A DNA stretch of 64,000 bases from Topomyia yanbarensis (GCF_030247195.1 NC_080672.1:366846271-366910270), one strand, 5' to 3'. Shown: positions 35,585 to 46,956, counted from the stretch's first letter. Notes: a model not told the origin generated them from the letters alone. Made by a program: numbers and translations.

Positions 35585-36810
35585 GTTTGCCCACTACTCG
35601 GGTTCTTGTTTGCCCTGCGAACCCTTCTTTTCAGGGCGGCCTAGGTGCTTCTACAGAATTTCAGATTTTCGTTTCACAACAAAAAGTAAACAAACAAATA
35701 AAATTTAACTTTTCCGTTTATTTTCACCAACTCTCCTTCAATGCACACTACACTGGGTCGATCCCTTGTTGGTTACTGCTTACGGACAGGCGGGAGGGTT
35801 TCTCCGTACGGCCGGGACAACAACGGCCTGGTCGGTCTGTTGGCTGCCCCAGCAGCAGTCCTTGTCAATTAGCCAGGGAGGCGAGCAGGGCTCTTTTGTT
35901 TGTACCTCCCTAGCGACGGTGGTGAAGAATCACCGGATTCTTTGCTCCCCGCAAAGAATCCCGGAAGACACCGCAGTGTACTTCCCAGGGGGAGCCGCTG
36001 TCCACCCTGCTTCGCCCTCCTTGGCTATTAGCTGGGAAGGAGAGCAAGGCTCGTTCGGTTTATGGTTTATCCTTCCCAGCGAGGGCGGATTGGTGCGTCT
36101 GGATCCTTTGCGGTTAGCCGGGGAAGCGAAAACTCCTTGTAGATTAGCTTCCCCCGACGGCGATCCAGCACCAGAAACACTATGAGTGCCCAAACCACGG
36201 GCCGGCACTTTCGACGGGAATATCTTCCGTCACACACGCGCACTTCGCTCACAAGCTATTGTGGCGGTAAACTTTTCCGAAAATAATCGACGTGTGTCTT
36301 TAACCGTGGTTCGTCACTTTCTAAACTTTTTACGATGGCCGCCTTCTGCACAACCAAAACAAACACCAACCGCCTCGCCGCACAGCTGACACCGCCGATC
36401 CGTAGCATTATCAGCACACATTTTTCAGCAAAAAGAGAGCGGTGGCCTATCTAATCCCTATGCTACTTATTCACAAACATAAAACAAAAATTATCTAACC
36501 TAGCTGCACGAAAATAAACAAAATTTACAAGAAAAAGTGAACAGTACCGAACAGCGGTGATCATAATTTTACATGTAAACAAATACACTCTACGGAGTGT
36601 ATACCCAATAAATGGTATATTTTCACCCAGTTAGCACGGGTTACAAGATAAATGGTAAACAAACGATGGAGATGGCGAGTCTTTATCCAGATGGATTCAG
36701 CGTCGTTAGTGGTGAGTTATGTTGACCAAACACTACACTATACGGAGTGAAAAATACAATTTTGGGTATTTCTCTACCCAGTGCTAGATTGTTACCCTGA
36801 TAGGTTACAC
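35585..36810 (-). repeat. LTR-like ~1.2-kb dispersed repeat, copy 4
   Basis: This is the longest copy, on the minus strand, starting around 36805 and ending around 35590 with 'ggcaaacccctacttac'. Its first 200 bases contain the start sequence twice (near 36800 and 36650), each followed by an 'actccgtagagtgta'-type palindrome, as if one copy had inserted into another. Copy B of ITmD37E begins 30 bases outside it. The frames inside (139, 108, 92 codons) are shadows. Confidence 0.6.
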
Positions 36811-36840
36811 GGGGAGGAAAAAGGTACGGCGGTAAGGGTA

Positions 36841-38137
36841 AATGGCGAACACGAAATTATTGCGACACCGAAAATGTCATGCCAATTTTCTTATAATGTT
36901 TAAAATCAAACCAAAATTTTAGGGCAGTTTTATACATATATTTACTTCAAAAATCAAAAGAAAAGTTAATCGATGGAGCCTTGACTGTAAAATTGAACGC
37001 ATTTTCGCTTGATGCCCTCCATCAAAGTCTGTACAGTGTCATCCGGTACCAGTTTCTCAGTTTTTTTTCCATTTTCTTAACATGTCGTTCTCGTCTTTGA
37101 CTGTCTTCTTGCTCTTCCGAAGTTCCCGCTTCATCATTGCCCAGTACTGCTCCACCGGGCGCAACTCCGGACAGTTTGGCGGATTCATGTCCTTTGGAAC
37201 AAAATGGACAGAATTGGCCTCATACCACTCCGGGACACTTTTAGAATAGTGGCATGATGCCAAATCTGGCCAAAATAGCGGAGCTTCGTCGTGCTGCTGC
37301 TAGAACGGCAAAAGACGCTTCTCGAGGCACTCAGATTTGTAGATCTCGCCATTTACTGTGCCCTTTGTCACGAAAGGCTCACTCCTCAGTCCGCAATAGC
37401 AAATGGCCTGCCAAATGAGATATTTGGAGGCGAACTTCGACATTTTTTTCTTCTTAAATTTGTCGTCCACATAGAACTTGCTCTTGCCGGTGAAAAACTC
37501 CAACCCCGGAAGTTGCTTAAAATCGGCTTTTATATACGTTTCGTCGTCCATCACACAGCAGCCATATTTTGTCAACATCTTCTCGTAGAGCTTCCGTGCC
37601 CGAGTTTTAGCCGTCGATTGTTGCCGCTCATTGCGGTTTGGGAAGCTCTGTACCTTGTATGTATGTTGTCCAGCTCTCTTCTTTGCATTCTGGACGTAGC
37701 TCTGCGACATGCCGATCTTTTTAGTCAAATCACGTCTTGAGACGTTGGGATTTGCTTTAATCATCCGCTTCACCTTTCCCTCCGTCTTTTTGTTCTCCGG
37801 TCCCGGTTTTCTTCCAGCTCCTTTGCCGTGGTCCAACGTCAACCGCTCCTGGAATCGCTTCAACACTCTGGAGATGGTTGAATGGTGAATGTTCAACATT
37901 TTTCCCAACTGCCGGTGCGACAGGTCAGGAAATTCCAGGTGTTTGGAAAGAATTTGTTCTCTCGACTCGCGTTGGTTCACCTCCATTTTCGTTGAATCGA
38001 AAAACACGACTTCGAGTTTGACAGCATGTAAACAATACACATCAATGAGAAAATGTGCAAAATTTGGTTGATTTTTACCCAATGGTAAAAAAGTTATGCC
38101 CTGTTGAATGTGTCGCAATAATTTCGTGTTCGCCTTT
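36841..38137 (-). mobile_element. ITmD37E mariner-like element, copy B (nearly intact)
   Basis: A 1297-bp element flanked by TA at 36839-36840 and 38138-38139. The inverted termini ('aatggcgaacacgaaattat' on the left and its near reverse complement on the right) agree with copies A and C. It carries a transposase on the minus strand with only two obvious coding lesions. Relative to copy A it has 10 extra bases near the C terminus and 5 near the N terminus, both of which look ancestral. Confidence 0.92.
36966..37986 (-). pseudogene. ITmD37E transposase, copy B, one stop and one frameshift
   Basis: The gene encodes a DD37E transposase, the enzyme that excises and integrates the element. From the ATG at 37986 the frame runs through an N-terminal helix-turn-helix (about residues 22-45, 'SHRQLGKMLN'), a basic 'GAGRKPGPENKK' linker, a second helical region, 'CCVMDDETY' with the first catalytic Asp, and a basic 'KFKKKKMSKF' stretch. 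A Leu codon has become TAG at 37300-37302. The rest continues with the second Asp ('PDLASCHYS') and the Glu ('RPVEQYW'), 37 residues apart. One extra T in an 8-base run near 37064 then shifts the frame before the C-terminal ~35 residues. The original length would be about 339 residues. The spacing identifies the mosquito ITmD37E family. Confidence 0.9.
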
Positions 38138-38139
38138 TA

Positions 38140-41100
38140 GTTGTTTTAGCAGGTTGGGGATGGCTCGCCAATATACATATTTCCCGTCCCCGAACATTTT
38201 TCTTGCTACGCTACTGTCTAAATGAGACTGATTTTAGTCTCTCCTTATTGCGATATTCGTTCGAATGAATCCATATTGGAAAGTAATTGGTTGCAACCAT
38301 AATCCTTTACGTTAGAACTTCCGAATTATAACTCCAGTAAAACTTCGCTGCGATTTTGCTTCCTCACACAACTTTTGTTTATCCAAATCTTTTCTTTTTC
38401 CAAACAACGGAAACTTCACCCCATTTCTCCTTACAATCTTCTAACACATTTACGTCGAATTGCCCTTTAAAGTTTTTGACGTTTCTCAAATGTAGAGTTG
38501 CAATAGTATTTCTGCACCAAAATCTTGCAGAAAGCGAAAAAATGATCCCGATCCTGATTCTACTACTATTTTTATGATGCAATGTTTTGAATTTTGATGA
38601 CATCATTAAACGTCACTAATTTTTATGTCACAAAGTTTGTAACGCTTATCGGCTCATCAGCATTAGTATTCACCGCTAGGTGGCGAAATAACATTCGCGT
38701 GACCTGACGGTATGGTGTCATATAGAATTCTGATAACCCAGTGATGGATTATTGTTTAGTACCGTTCCAGTAAATGAATCTCAAAATTCATCCGAAACGC
38801 ACCTGTCTTCTTCTATCCGCATGGGTATACATCTTCGACCAAACAGAAAAACAACACGCTTATCAAACAATCCCAAACTTTTCCACCTCCGAAACCCAAT
38901 CCCGTAACCAACTACGACTACGACCTGGTCGCCCCTGGTTTGGTTGGGGCAGTGGTGACGACGCCCGGTGGTGGCGGTTCACTCCCGCCGGTTGTCATCA
39001 TGTTCTTGGTTCGGTATGTGCGTTCATCGTGTTAGGGGAGAGACGTAACAACACGGGAAGAAGACAATTGCCATCGAAGAAGGCGGCGGGGGAAATTAGT
39101 TTTTCAAAATTAAAATCCAGCTCGCTCGTGGGAATCGAGCGGATCGGTGCGCGACCCGGCAAAGCAGGCAAGCCCGGGGAGGTCGGTCGTTCGAGGGAGA
39201 AGAAAAGTAAAAATAAAGATATTCAATGTGCAATCATGTGCTCTCTACAAGCGGCTGCAAACTGCATCAGCATCATGACAGTGGACGATGCAGTGAGGTG
39301 CAACAGCAGGAGCAGCAGCAGCGGTGTGCCGAGCTGTGTTGTGTGGGTGAGGGATTTTGAGAAAGAGTTTAGTTTGTCACGGGACAAGGCGAGGTATGGA
39401 GTGACCGCGGGGAGAGCAAACCCAGCCGCCGGTACATAGGGATGGTTTCGGAGGAAGAATGTACTTTCGGTATATACCCGTCGTCGTCGTGAGTCGAAAG
39501 ATGCACACACAGCTGCATTCACGACTGGCGGGGGATCTTGGTGTGTGAAGTGCATTTTTATAGCAGCCTATTTTCTTCTGTTGTTTCGGGCGGCCTCGGG
39601 GATGTGTGGGTGTTTGAGGTTGTGTACGCTTACCAACACAACGGTACCGACTGGTGATTTAAGAGCAAATATACAGGCGAGAAAGTTCAGCTCGCTGATC
39701 TAATAAAGTGCAGTGTGGAAGAAAGCTGCCTCCACGCGGGGTTGAGTTAGTACCATCGCCGTAGATGTCGCTGCGGGTGGATGCATCACCGACACACAGC
39801 AAGTAACTACCGCTTTGTGGGTGTGTGCGATTCGCTTGAGCGCAGCATCTCCGTATTGGTGTTGATTAAATTTTTATGCAAAACTAAATTGGATAGCTTT
39901 GTTATGGCTACGACGACGCGGTATGTTTACTTGAGATTATTGCACAAATATACAAATATATGCAAAAAAGTATCACGACAAAAAAAATCCGACCGAGAAA
40001 AGAAAAACTTGGCAACAAACGTCGTTTTCGATCTGAGTGGGAAAGATGTGGCGAAAATGTGGCACACAAGAAAGATGAAGCAAAAGGAAAACAAAGTAGG
40101 CATAAATAACGAAGTTGATGTGTGAGAGACTGACAGCGGCAGGAAAAGTACCTAAACACCACTCGGCCAACGGACCGACCGACGACGTTGACGGATGCCC
40201 GTGGTTGACGGGGGTGAGGCGAAACGGGCAGGAGAGTAAACAAAACCATTCGTTCTCGATTTTCTCGAGTAATGTAGTCGGAATCTTGCGCACACTCCCC
40301 AGTGGCGACGAGAAGGATATTAAAAGCAGGAGAGAAATAACAAATAAACAAATCTTCGTCAGAATAAATAAAAGAGCCTCATCTCATCACCGGCAGCGCA
40401 GCGCGCTGCGGCTCTGTTGCGAAGATTCTTCAGCCGTTGAACCGCGTGTGTGTGTATTTGCGGAATTCAAGTTCGTCCCCGGATTTTGCAGTCTACTAAA
40501 TAGTCTCACAAGGGGGGAGTGAATTCCGATTGTTTACCGGGGCACTGATATGCTATGCTAGTTTGAGCTATCTATTTTTTTTTGCTCGCGGAACGAGGTT
40601 TGAGTTGATAAAAATGCTAAATTAGCTAGCGATCGAAGTAAACCTGTTTATATTCTTCGCGGGAAATCAAAGCAGAACAAAGACTCACTTCGGAGATCGG
40701 CCGGGTGGCCGAGCTTCGTTTCAGGGTGGTATTAACCAGCGGTGAAATGATTCGTTGCATAGTTTGTACCGTATTGGGTAAAATTTGGTTTAGGTCTCTC
40801 TCATATTAACGTTATAAAATCTAGCCAAAATTAAACCGGGTGCAATTGAAGCCGTTTTCTTAGAAAAGTAATTAAAATTGAAAAGTACGAATAGGGGCCA
40901 AGGTAGACAAAAAACATTCAGCTTTGACTACACACTTAATTTGAATTACTGGGTACAGTGAAATTTTACTGGGGTTTTGAACAGCAAACCGTTCGGTACT
41001 CACTTCAGTAAAATAATTCGGTTACCGAACTCTCCGCAATCCCTTCTATCCAAACGTTAGAAAATATTGATCAGTCAGCAGTTTTCTCTGAAAATGGCGA

Positions 41101-41525
41101 CTTGACAGATGATTTGTTGTACCTGTTTTGTAAGTTTTTGACGAGGTTCGGTAATGTTGGTACAATTTTGCCGAACAATCAGTCAGTATTTTCCTGGATA
41201 ATGTTTATGTACGAAAAAAAAAACAGAGGTGCTGATAAATTCAGTGAAAAATATTACGGGTTTCAGCATATTTTTTAAACAATTTGCTGACAGCTCCGTA
41301 AAAATTTTACTTTCCAGTACAAATCGTCGAAACAAATTACTGAACAATTTTTGGCTGGCTTAGTGTGTACCTTTGCCCTCCGTGGACAATTCCTGTACCC
41401 CTAGTCCTCCTTCAATTACATCTAAGAGAACTTTTTCTTAATTTTTTGTCGGCTATTTCTATAAAAAGTGTCTTATTTCTCTACAAAATCACGAAATTTC
41501 ATATTCTGTGTGTATAGAAGACACT
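38140..41525. other. Host-like non-coding DNA
   Basis: This is mostly single-copy looking sequence, G+C-richer between 38.8 and 40.5 kb, with CAG-type triplets near 39300-39330 and GT-rich tracts near 39595-39615. A 221-codon plus frame (38774-39439) and overlapping minus frames have no recognisable domain. About 40930-41375 has loosely inverted ends ('ctacacacttaa' and 'gcttagtgtgtacc') and may be an old MITE. No gene can be defended. Confidence 0.4.
41521..41525. repeat. Target site duplication of the BEL element, left
   Basis: ACACT here is repeated at 47639-47643, directly outside the two LTRs. The 5-bp length is the one expected for BEL/Pao integration. Confidence 0.9.
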
Positions 41526-41874
41526 TGTTCTGGCACGAAGGGGGGAACAAATAGTGGACTGTATAACTACTATCTTCGCCCAGACCTTGCCTTCAATCAC
41601 TGGCTTTCTTTTGGTAATCTTCACACACAGTACGGGTTCACTGAACTTAATTTTTAATTGCCATATAAGTTGGTAGTAGAAATTCAACCCGTGTGTACTG
41701 CTTGATAATCGATAGATAACTAACTTTATTGCTGAACATGATCGCGCTTATCTACCCGGTATCGGGTGTGCTAGGTGAGAGATATTGAGAGTATTGAGAG
41801 ATGTTGAAAGTGATCTAAGTTGATCTGGTTTAGGGATGCTTACGTTTACCCAACCTATCTTACTGGTTCGACCA
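41526..41874 (-). repeat. 3' LTR of the BEL element
   Basis: 349 bp. In element orientation it starts TGGTCG and ends CAGAACA, so it has TG...CA ends. It reads as identical to the 5' LTR at 47290-47638. An AATAAA polyadenylation signal in element orientation lies near 41725-41730. Confidence 0.95.
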
Positions 41875-41893
41875 TGCCGGCCGCCTTGAAACC
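41875..41893 (-). other. Probable polypurine tract region of the BEL element
   Basis: In element orientation, the bases just before the 3' LTR read 'caaggcggccggca'. This is the position where plus-strand synthesis is primed, and BEL elements often have a 'GGCGGCCGG'-type sequence here instead of a pure purine run. The exact primer cannot be set. Confidence 0.5.
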
Positions 41894-42702
41894 AGACGAG
41901 TTTCAATAGAATACTGAACTTGCTTAGTGGTTTCTAATCTAACTTCAACTATTTTCTTAATGTTACTAACAATGTTGTTTCAATTCACAATTTAATTCAT
42001 TTTGATTGATCTTCAGATCGAAACACTGTACTGCTGCTCGATGATACCGATTGTGTACCGCCGCCTGACGGTGATGCGTAATACCACGCTTGTTCGCATG
42101 GTTATGCTGCTACTAGATGCCTGATTGTGCTGCTCCGTGATGATTGGGATGTTGCTATGCTGCTGCGTGCAGTGCTGAATACTTCTTCGTCGATTGGTTT
42201 CGTAGAATACACGTTCTTTCGGATGACGTCAATGGGTCGCTGAGTTGATTCTGAATCGTTGTGTGTGGATCTGCTCCTCTGATCGGATATGGTTTTGGAC
42301 ATGCTGGTGCATCGGTTGATGCATATCTTCCTTCCTTCTTCCTTGGCTCGTTGTAGATGCAAATTGTTAGGTGGTGATGATTTCCTCGAAAAGGACTGGA
42401 TGTAGTGAACTGAATAGAAATTTGTGTAAACCGGAACAACTTACCGACCCAGGCAATGCTGGCGCCTGAGAATTCTCCGTAGAGTGTGAACCTGGGTCGT
42501 AGTTATCCAGCTGCGTAGATGCGATTGTGGTCGAGTGACCACCCTTGTTGCCTTGCCTTAGGAATGTCGATCGATGTGATGAGCTGGCCAAGCTCATTGC
42601 CAACCGAACTGCCTAAGGTGTTGGAGGGTTTCCATGGCTTCCTCCAAGTGAAATAGTAGTGACCTTGCGAGAGCTGTTGTGCTACCAACGACAACGATGT
42701 GA

Positions 42703-42915
42703 TTAATATGCCTTAAACCATGCGATGACCCCTTTGGTCAACGCCGACGCTTGTACGCCGAGACGTTCACAGTGATAACTTGTAGAGACGATTACAAACA
42801 AGTACAGACAGACCATACCGAACAGACCTTTTACCAACTGTATATTTATGCCTTCATAATGATGATACTCAGCTGACGATATCAGCCTTTGCTTAACTTT
42901 TTGATGCAGTTGCAT
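42703..42915 (-). CDS. Small ORF after pol with one membrane-like segment
   Basis: A 70-codon frame with a genuine ATG starts about 70 bases after the pol stop. It begins 'MQLHQKVKQRLISS' and has a hydrophobic stretch, 'GLFGMVCLYLFVIVS', flanked by polar residues. I do not recognise it. Some BEL elements carry an envelope-like ORF after pol, but this is far too short for one and no fusion-protein feature is seen. It may be a remnant or a chance frame in the 3' untranslated region. Confidence 0.25.
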   Translation of the reverse strand: MQLHQKVKQRLISSAEYHHYEGINIQLVKGLFGMVCLYLFVIVSTSYHCERLGVQASALTKGVIAWFKAY

Positions 42916-42984
42916 CGATACACACTCAGCGAGTGTTTATTGGTCAGAATTTTGATTATTTACTTCGTTGTCCCGGATGGGAAG

Positions 42985-45900
42985 CTAACAGACCTTCGAG
43001 ATTCCTCTATCGAAGCATCCGTCTTTAGTGCGTATGGTGACAACGCGAATGTTGCCATCAGAACCGCTAAATATTTTGATGACCCTACCCAAATGCCATT
43101 TCAGAGGGGGTGCGTTTTCTTCTTTAAGTAGAACCATTGAACCAATTGAGATATTATTTCGTTCTTTGGTCCACTTTGTGCGGTTGTGTAGATCAGAGAG
43201 ATACTGCGTAGACCACTTCTTCCAAATCTGCTGTGTTAAACATTGGGCTCTCTGCCATATGGTCAAGCGGTTGCTTGGTACTTCCTGCAAATCTGGCTCT
43301 GGGATAGCTGTTAGTGGACGCTGCACCAGGAAGTGACCAGGCGTCAATGCTTCATAATCGGTGGGGTCACTACTGACCGGCGTGAGTGGTCGGGAGTTCA
43401 AAACCGCTTCTATCTGCGTCAATGCAGTAGTCATTTCATCTACGTTTAGCACTCTGATTCCGATTGTTTTCCGAAAATGACTCTTGAAACTTTTGACCTG
43501 CGCTTCCCACAGGCCGCCGAAGTTTGGTGTGCGTGGGGGGATGAAACGAAACTCGATGCCGTCATCGCTCGTGTCCTTGGCTATAGTTTCCTGGAATTGT
43601 TGAATGTGGAAGAGTCGATGCAGCTCTGTGAGCTCACGTTTAGCTCCGACAAATGTTGTTGCATTGTCACACATTATCAGTTGAGACCTGCCGCGCCGAG
43701 CAGCGAAACGTTTCAGTGCCGCTAGAAACGCTTGCGTTGTTAGGTCCGAAACCAACTCCAAATGGACAGCCTTCACGACTAGGCAAACAAATATCGCCAC
43801 ATAGCATTTTACAGGACGCGCTCGTCGATTTGGATAACTAATCTGGAAAGGACCGCAGTAGTCTACTCCGACTTTCAGGAACGGTGGCGCGGGGTTGACT
43901 CTTGCCGAAGGAAGGTCTGCCATAATTTGCTCAGCGATTTTTGGTTTGTTTCTGAAACACGGAATGCAGTCGTGAATCACCTTCCTCGCCAAACTGTGGA
44001 TGTTAACTGGCCAGAACTTGCCCCGCACTGACGAGATGAGTAATTGCTGTCCCGCATGAAACAGCCTTTGGTGGTAGTACCTGACGATCATCGTTGCTAG
44101 CGGATGGCTGTGGTGTAGGATGTACGGGTGTTTTCGCTCTTGTGACATGAATGCCTTAGCAAGCCGGCCGCCGACGCGCATCACGCCGTCGATTAGTTGA
44201 GGGTTGAGTGATATTATTGAAGACGAATCTCTCACGTGACCTTGCTTCGCAAGATCTTGCAATTCTGCTGAGAAGCTTTCTTGCTGGGATACACGAACCA
44301 AATTTAACGTAGCGTCCTCCTGTTCCTGGAGGGAAAGGAATCCAATTCTCCTGGACTGTTTATTGCTGCACTGCGCGTTATGCTTGAACCGAAGAAGGTA
44401 TGCTACGAGCCTTACTAGGTCCGGAAACGAGGATCGCAATGCAAATATCTCACTGGGAGGTAGCGCTTGTGCCGGAAGTGCTACTGACGACCGTTCTTCT
44501 AACAACGATGAATCAAACTTCTCCGTGAGTACCTCTTCTGAACGTCGCCAGAAACCTTGTTCTTGAGATAACCAAATCGGACCTTCAAACCAGAGTGTTT
44601 GATACTGGAGCTGAGCCGGTGACATTCCACGAGATATCAGGTCAGCAGGATTCTCGATCCCTGCTACGTGACCCCATACTCCATCTTTGGTAAGGTGCTG
44701 GATCTCCGATACCCGATTCGCTACGAAGACCTGCCAGCGAGAAGGTGACGATTCCAACCAATGCTTTACTATCATCGAATCAGTCCAGAAATACGCATCA
44801 AGCCCAGAGTGAACTTGGTTGTACTTCTCATATAAATGACTCAGCAAGAGAGCCGAGGACAGCTCCAGCCGCGGGATAGTCATTTTCTTCTTTTTCCGCT
44901 TGAGATTTTCTAGAGGGGCCACCTTCGACTTTGACATGATCAACCGAACGTAGATGGTACCGTCGGATGAGATGCAACGAAGATACAAGCAGGCACCATA
45001 TGCAACTTCTGAAGCGTCACAAAAACCATGTAGCTGAACTGACAAACACTCTTTGCTAAATCCAATCCACCGGGGAATGACTAATGACTCTAACGCCATC
45101 AAATTCTGCTTGTATTCATTCCATAAATTTTGTAGCGATTCATTCAGTGGCTCGTCCCAGTCACATTTCAGCAACCACAGCTTTTGAATAAATATCTTTG
45201 CTTGCACCACCACCGGACCTACTAATCCTAGCGGGTCGAATAAGCACGCAGCGTCGGAGTGAATGCTGCGCTTAGTGATTGCCGTTGAGCTTGACCTCCA
45301 TTCTGGGAAAGTGAAGCAGAATTCATCTGTACTCGTATCCCAGCGAAGCCCCAATGTCTTCACAGTTGAGGTCGACGAATCTAACTCTAATACAGAGCGT
45401 TCATCGCATAGATGCCTAGGAAGGTTTGACAGAAGCGCTGTAGAATTAGAGTTCCACTTCCTTAAAATGAATCCAGCCGAGTCGGTTAGCTGCGTGACCT
45501 CAGTCACCAACATTTTTGCTTCGGAAGTGCTGTCGGCTCCCGACAACATATCGTCGACATAAAAATCCTCCTGTACAACTCGAGCTGCGATCGGATGTGT
45601 CAATACACTGTCTTCTCCAAGCTTCTTCAAACATCTCGTAGCTAGATATGGTGCACTGGCGGTGCCGTAGGTGACGGTTTGCAGTTCGAAAGTTTTGATC
45701 GGTTCTTCCGGCGTGTCTCTCCAAAGGATGCGTTGCAGATGCTTGTCTACCTCTTGGACCTGAACCATCCTATACATTTTAGCAACGTCAGCAATGACTG
45801 CGATGCGATGACGACGGAATCGTAGAATAGTGCTCATCAGATCGTCCAGGACAACTGGTCCCACCATCAGTGCATCATTAAGTGAGACTCCAGTCGAAGT

Positions 45901-46956
45901 GCGGCACGATGCGTCAAAGACAACTCGCAGCTTGGTAGTTGTACTGTCGGGTCGCAATACTGCATGATGCGGCATATAATACACAGGATCGATGCAGCTT
46001 TGCTCCGCATTTACCTCCTTCATGTGGCCCATCAGGATGTACTCGTGAATGAATTCTTTGTACATCGCCTTCAGAGCCGAGTTGATACTGAAACGCTTCT
46101 CCAGTCCGATGAACCGTTTCATAGCGATATTGCGGGATTCTCCCAACCGTTCGATTACATGTTCTTTCCTGGGGAGAGTCACCACGAACTTGCCATTTTG
46201 ATCGCGAAACGTCGTTTTGTTGAACAGATCTTCGCAAGCTGTCTCCTCAACAGAGTGAGTTCTATTTACATGGCATGTCTCCAGTTCCCAAAACTTTGCG
46301 ATCATTTCCTGTAGGTCAATAGTTGAGCTGACGTAGCTTGTCGTTGTGGGTATACTATTTGACCGATTTGGAACCTTCCCTGACACTACCCAACCGAATA
46401 CTGTCTCTTGTAACGTTGGACCATCTTCAGACACTTTCTGCTTTCCTTGCAACAGTAGGTCGAAGTAGAATTCCGCTCCAATTATCATATCGATCGGACC
46501 GGGCTCCCAGAATCTTGGATCCGCCAACAACAGCTGCGCAGGAAACTTCAGCAGATCGGCCTGAACTGGCTTGAGCGGAAGTGTTGGTGAGATTCTCGGC
46601 AACACGTGGAACTGCATTTTTGCTTCATACGACGATACAGACGGGCTTCTTGGTTGAACGTTAGCCTCCACAAACTTGGTCGACATTATGCTGCTGTTAC
46701 CAATTCCTTGCACCTTCAGAAAATCAGGAGTTTCGCGGCACTTCAACTTCTTGGTAAAGCTGCTGGTTATGTAACAAAACTCCGAACATGAATCCAACAG
46801 TGTTCTGGCGAACGCAGTATTTCCCCGCTGATCTATGACTCGAACGATTGCTGTTGACATCAGCACTTGACGAACAGAAGCAATTTTTCCAATTTCTGAT
46901 GACACGATGAGGTAACTAGCAGCCTGCCGATCCGATACTCCAACAGCAGAACGAAT
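42985..46956 (-). CDS. pol: BEL/Pao Pol polyprotein: protease, RT, RNase H, integrase
   Basis: One open frame runs from just after a TGA at 46957-46959 to the TAG at 42985-42987. There is no in-frame ATG at its left end, so the start is missing. Numbering from the GTG at 46905: an A17-type protease has 'LLDSCSE' with Asp38. The reverse transcriptase has Asp373 ('IADVAKMY') and 'YVDD' at 449-452. RNase H has Asp630, Glu681 and Asp709. The integrase has a His/Cys zinc region ending at Cys980 and Cys983, and the D,D,E triad Asp1015, Asp1080 and Glu1134. A C-terminal domain ends in 'GISKVC'. Every catalytic residue is present. The final stop lies where BEL proteins usually continue; the same frame would run about 15 codons further. 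The enzyme set would reverse transcribe and integrate RNA packaged by Gag from another copy. Confidence 0.93.
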   Translation of the reverse strand: MRSAVGVSDRQAASYLIVSSEIGKIASVRQVLMSTAIVRVIDQRGNTAFARTLLDSCSEFCYITSSFTKKLKCRETPDFLKVQGIGNSSIMSTKFVEANVQPRSPSVSSYEAKMQFHVLPRISPTLPLKPVQADLLKFPAQLLLADPRFWEPGPIDMIIGAEFYFDLLLQGKQKVSEDGPTLQETVFGWVVSGKVPNRSNSIPTTTSYVSSTIDLQEMIAKFWELETCHVNRTHSVEETACEDLFNKTTFRDQNGKFVVTLPRKEHVIERLGESRNIAMKRFIGLEKRFSINSALKAMYKEFIHEYILMGHMKEVNAEQSCIDPVYYMPHHAVLRPDSTTTKLRVVFDASCRTSTGVSLNDALMVGPVVLDDLMSTILRFRRHRIAVIADVAKMYRMVQVQEVDKHLQRILWRDTPEEPIKTFELQTVTYGTASAPYLATRCLKKLGEDSVLTHPIAARVVQEDFYVDDMLSGADSTSEAKMLVTEVTQLTDSAGFILRKWNSNSTALLSNLPRHLCDERSVLELDSSTSTVKTLGLRWDTSTDEFCFTFPEWRSSSTAITKRSIHSDAACLFDPLGLVGPVVVQAKIFIQKLWLLKCDWDEPLNESLQNLWNEYKQNLMALESLVIPRWIGFSKECLSVQLHGFCDASEVAYGACLYLRCISSDGTIYVRLIMSKSKVAPLENLKRKKKKMTIPRLELSSALLLSHLYEKYNQVHSGLDAYFWTDSMIVKHWLESSPSRWQVFVANRVSEIQHLTKDGVWGHVAGIENPADLISRGMSPAQLQYQTLWFEGPIWLSQEQGFWRRSEEVLTEKFDSSLLEERSSVALPAQALPPSEIFALRSSFPDLVRLVAYLLRFKHNAQCSNKQSRRIGFLSLQEQEDATLNLVRVSQQESFSAELQDLAKQGHVRDSSSIISLNPQLIDGVMRVGGRLAKAFMSQERKHPYILHHSHPLATMIVRYYHQRLFHAGQQLLISSVRGKFWPVNIHSLARKVIHDCIPCFRNKPKIAEQIMADLPSARVNPAPPFLKVGVDYCGPFQISYPNRRARPVKCYVAIFVCLVVKAVHLELVSDLTTQAFLAALKRFAARRGRSQLIMCDNATTFVGAKRELTELHRLFHIQQFQETIAKDTSDDGIEFRFIPPRTPNFGGLWEAQVKSFKSHFRKTIGIRVLNVDEMTTALTQIEAVLNSRPLTPVSSDPTDYEALTPGHFLVQRPLTAIPEPDLQEVPSNRLTIWQRAQCLTQQIWKKWSTQYLSDLHNRTKWTKERNNISIGSMVLLKEENAPPLKWHLGRVIKIFSGSDGNIRVVTIRTKDGCFDRGISKVC

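Larger units (their letters stand above)
41875..42930 (-). other. BEL 3' internal region, no recognised gene
   Basis: About 1.05 kb between the end of pol and the 3' LTR. Short minus frames (86, 94, 78, 63 and 70 codons) overlap each other and have no known domain. The 70-codon frame at 42703-42915 is listed separately because it has a true ATG and a membrane-like segment. Confidence 0.6.

Noticed and set aside
37291..37740. 149-codon plus-strand frame (also 125 and 116 codons at the other ITm copies)
   Set aside because: It is the antisense shadow of the ITmD37E transposase. It appears in all three copies only because the coding strand is similar.
38774..39439. 221-codon plus-strand frame
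   Set aside because: It has no recognisable motif, biased low-complexity composition and long overlapping frames on the other strand. There are no splice or translation-context clues. It lies in a GC-richer non-coding block.
40930..41375. Possible MITE with 'acacactta'/'tagtgtgt' ends
   Set aside because: The inverted ends match over too few bases and no second copy was seen, so it is mentioned only in the region note.
41875..42930. An envelope gene in the BEL element
   Set aside because: No frame over 94 codons, no signal peptide and no cleavage or fusion motif were found.
46903..46905. GTG as the start codon of BEL pol
   Set aside because: The frame stays open upstream to 46956 and the organism is eukaryotic, so a GTG start is not credible. 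The true start is missing.
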